A stretch of 64,000 nt of DNA, taken from the NCBI GenBank assembly GCA_025059075.1, contig JANXDZ010000002.1, positions 1-64,000 on the forward strand, written 5' to 3'. The position numbers were made by a program, and so were the translations under genes. Positions within the stretch are counted from its first letter, which is position 1, and every line of letters starts with the position of its first letter. This document shows positions 62,212 to 64,000 of this stretch, piece by piece. The notes beneath the pieces were generated by a model. It saw only the letters and a list, made by a program, of their open reading frames with translations, searched no databases and was not told the origin of the DNA. The DNA is from Sulfolobales archaeon. Its GTDB lineage: Archaea > Thermoproteota > Thermoprotei_A > Sulfolobales > Desulfurococcaceae.

Positions 62212-62739
62212 TCATAACTCTATGAATTTAGGCTTCATTTCATCTAGGTCTAGTATTGCTACTGTAGCTGAACCTGTAAGGTGTCCGTAAGTCTCTCCAG
62301 GATTTAAGACTACTTTATCATTGATAACTTTACTGTCCTTTTGATGAGTATGTCCGTAGAGTACTGCATTAACATCCATTCCTCTAGCTAGTGAATAAGC
62401 TAATTCTCTACTATATTCTATACTGCCGTGTCCATGCATCATTAATAACTTTTTTCCACTAACTACTTCTAATGCAGGTGAGTCAAGTATTCTCCAACCA
62501 GCAGATGTAAACATCTTATTTAGTAGCACTCTATCGCCATCGTTATTCCCGTAGATGGCTGTGATTGTAAGTCCTTCATACTTTAGCTCAGCCATCCTCC
62601 TAACTATAAATGGAGATATTATGTCGCCTAAGTGTATTACTAATTTAATATCCATTTCTCTAAAGGCTTTAAGTGCTTTCTCAACGTTATGTATGTTGTC
62701 GTGGCTATCGCTCATGACTCCTATAATCAATTTAGGCAC
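62212..62739 (-). CDS. YfcE/MJ0936-like metallophosphoesterase
   Basis: This 175-aa phosphodiesterase-fold protein has MSDSHDN at residue 9 on, HLGDIISP, YGNNDGD, MMHGHG, YGHTHQKD and NPGE, the full metal set of the small MJ0936/YfcE group. The GTG start is at 62739. It lies downstream of the Hsp20 gene by 8 nt, so cotranscription is likely. Its biological substrate is unknown. Confidence 0.9.
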   Translation of the reverse strand: MPKLIIGVMSDSHDNIHNVEKALKAFREMDIKLVIHLGDIISPFIVRRMAELKYEGLTITAIYGNNDGDRVLLNKMFTSAGWRILDSPALEVVSGKKLLMMHGHGSIEYSRELAYSLARGMDVNAVLYGHTHQKDSKVINDKVVLNPGETYGHLTGSATVAILDLDEMKPKFIEL

Positions 62740-62747
62740 CAGTGAAG

Positions 62748-63323
62748 TTACTCAACCTTTAATTGATAGCCTCCCCTCTCTTCACTAGGCATTTTCTTAA
62801 ATTTTACTTCAAGAACTCCATTCTTGTATGTAGCTTTACTACTTCCAGGATCTACTGGAGCAGGTAGATCTACTTCCTTATAGTACTTACGCTCCTCATT
62901 GCTTGCCTTTATTATGAGCTTTTTCTTATCCTCACTTACAATACAACTTATCTTATCTTTATCTACTCCAGGTAGCTCAGCTATGACTACTACTTCATCT
63001 TTCTCCTCAAAGACGTCGACTAGTGGCTCTCTTTCCTCACTAACAATTGGTCTACGTCCAACTCTTCTCACATTTCCAAACTCCTCTATCTTAGGCTTGC
63101 CATCAGGCCCTATAGTTATTCTAAACCCATAGACGTATGGGCCATAGATTCTCGGCTCTCCCTCTAATGCCTTAAACTCCTCATAAAATCCGCGTTTTCT
63201 TAAGCGCTCAAACTCCTTTTCTATGTCCTCGAACATTTCCTTCATGAATTCATCTAGTTCTTCAAAAAATTCATCGAATGGACTATACCTCCTCCTTCTC
63301 CTCTCCACGATGAGTCGCCTCAT
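62748..63323 (-). CDS. Small heat-shock protein, Hsp20/alpha-crystallin family
   Basis: This 191-aa chaperone has a long N-terminal helical, charged region (about 1-95), then the alpha-crystallin domain (about 96-185: EPLVDVFEEKDEVVVIAELPG, DKKKLIIKASNEER, NGVLEVKFKK). The ATG at 63323 follows a strong TATA element by about 27 nt, suggesting a leaderless mRNA. Confidence 0.93.
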   Translation of the reverse strand: MRRLIVERRRRRYSPFDEFFEELDEFMKEMFEDIEKEFERLRKRGFYEEFKALEGEPRIYGPYVYGFRITIGPDGKPKIEEFGNVRRVGRRPIVSEEREPLVDVFEEKDEVVVIAELPGVDKDKISCIVSEDKKKLIIKASNEERKYYKEVDLPAPVDPGSSKATYKNGVLEVKFKKMPSEERGGYQLKVE

Positions 63324-63335
63324 AGATTAATTAAA

Positions 63336-63356
63336 ATGCTCATCCTTAATATATCT
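63336..63356 (-). promoter_or_regulatory. TATA box of the Hsp20 gene
   Basis: AAGATATATTAAGG read on the minus strand (about 63356-63340) lies about 25 nt before ATG 63323. A heat-inducible promoter is plausible but not shown by sequence alone. Confidence 0.5.
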
Positions 63357-63396
63357 TAGATAGCATAGCGAGCGGCGTTGGAGCTTGCCTAAGGGA

Positions 63397-64000
63397 GTGA
63401 ACGTAATTTCATACACTACTTTGAGCTTAGACGGTAGAATAGGTAATTTAGGTAAGAGAACTACGTTAAGTAAGGACTGTGATTTAAGGAGGCTTCACGC
63501 GCTTAGGGCGAGTGTTGATGCAATAATTGTTGGAGCTAACACTGTGTTAAGCGATAACCCCCTCCTCACCGCTAGACTACCTAACTATAGTGGTAAGCAA
63601 CCAATTAGAGTAGTAGTAGACTCCAGGTTGAGGACAAGCCCTCTATATAGAGTCTACGATACTTCAATTGCGCCGAGCATGCTCATAACTTCAATAAACT
63701 CTGATCGATTTATGAAGGATGAATTTGTGAAGAGAGGAGTTGAAGTAGTTGAAATAATGGGGGAAGAATTTTCAGCAGAAGAAATTGTTAATGCAGTTAA
63801 AGAAAGGCACCCTGAAGTCAAAAAAATATTGATAGAGGGAGGGGGAGTACTCCTCTCAACATTCATTAATGATGGGTTTATAGATGAACTAATAGTGGCT
63901 CTAGCTCCAATAATGCTTGGAGAAAGCTGTGTAAGCATATTTCCAAAAAATATAACTGAGCCACTGAAGCTACGCCTCGTTAATGTTAACATATGTATTT
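63397..64000 (+). CDS. Pyrimidine reductase of riboflavin/F420 precursor synthesis (RibD-C type), truncated by window
   Basis: The GTG at 63397 (MNVISYTTLSLDGRIG) leads into VDAIIVGANTVLSDNPLLTAR, PIRVVVDSRLRTS and VKKILIEGGGVLLSTF, the signature of the RibD C-terminal reductase. It acts on diaminohydroxyphosphoribosylaminopyrimidine in the riboflavin pathway. About 201 residues are present before the window ends, and the C-terminus is missing. AAGGGA precedes the GTG. Confidence 0.88.
   Translation, partial: MNVISYTTLSLDGRIGNLGKRTTLSKDCDLRRLHALRASVDAIIVGANTVLSDNPLLTARLPNYSGKQPIRVVVDSRLRTSPLYRVYDTSIAPSMLITSINSDRFMKDEFVKRGVEVVEIMGEEFSAEEIVNAVKERHPEVKKILIEGGGVLLSTFINDGFIDELIVALAPIMLGESCVSIFPKNITEPLKLRLVNVNICI

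Noticed and set aside
1-64000. CRISPR arrays, complete insertion sequences, provirus or replication origin
   Set aside because: No regularly spaced repeats, transposase, integrase or Cdc6/Orc gene was seen; the only identical repeat noted (72 nt) is inside cdc48.

Overview
The window is a dense, AT-rich archaeal chromosome segment (G+C about 40% by eye) from a thermophilic crenarchaeon (Thermoproteota). The markers are PAN, Cdc48, thermosome, TFE, MBF1, an Rpo8-like RNA polymerase subunit, eS17, SRP54, Pus10, TmcA, PriL, an SmAP3-type Sm protein, archaeosine transglycosylase, Trm56 and an intron-bearing tRNA-Cys. Many genes start with GTG or TTG. TATA boxes of the TTTAAA or TTATAA type lie 25-45 nt before starts, and Shine-Dalgarno motifs of the GGAGG or GGTGA type occur inside operons. 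I could not fix the genus; low-GC Desulfurococcales or Fervidicoccales-like lineages are plausible.

Layout. 1-6.3 kb: a KaiC-like ATPase fragment, then a type IV pilus cluster (pilin, secretion ATPase, two TadC-like membrane proteins) and an unknown protein. 6.5-9.8 kb: small unknown proteins, a phosphohexomutase and a Trm112-like zinc protein. 9.9-17.4 kb: a dipeptide/oligopeptide ABC operon whose binding-protein gene is broken, followed by a xylose-isomerase-like barrel gene and RNase HII. 17.4-22.3 kb: a degenerate amidohydrolase, then uridine phosphorylase, a PfkB kinase and ArgRS. 22.7-27.5 kb: a HIT hydrolase, a ubiquitin-like protein ending in Gly-Gly, ThrRS, a phosphoesterase and an Fe-S domain protein. 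27.8-33.3 kb: a phosphate-uptake regulon (pstSCAB-phoU) divergent from an AbrB-PhoU regulator.

33.7-41 kb: tRNA-Gly, tRNA-Glu, a PD-(D/E)XK-like protein, a C5-cytosine methyltransferase placed after the MBF1-HflX-Trm56-TFE gene string, PAN, and a short TFS-like zinc protein. 41.3-47.9 kb: a tiny Glu/Trp repeat peptide, a Cgi121-like protein, eS17, thermosome, Rpo8-like, SmAP3, and a two-gene archaeosine transglycosylase interrupted by a PAC2 gene. 48-54.3 kb: an ArsB/NhaD-type permease, a pseudo-nitrilase, a decayed KaiC-like gene and Cdc48. 54.3-64 kb: a candidate C/D box sRNA, PriL, TmcA, Pus10, SRP54, tRNA-Cys with intron, a phosphoesterase, Hsp20, and the start of a riboflavin-pathway reductase.

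The main themes are proteostasis (PAN, Cdc48, thermosome, Hsp20, PAC2), transcription (TFE, MBF1, Rpo8-like, TFS-like) and RNA modification (Trm56, TGT, Pus10, TmcA, Cgi121-like). The items most likely to be undescribed are the Glu/Trp miniprotein at 41371-41451, the nuclease-like/methyltransferase neighbourhood at 33982-36684, and two enzyme-fold proteins that have lost their catalytic residues. No CRISPR array, intact insertion sequence, provirus or replication origin was seen.
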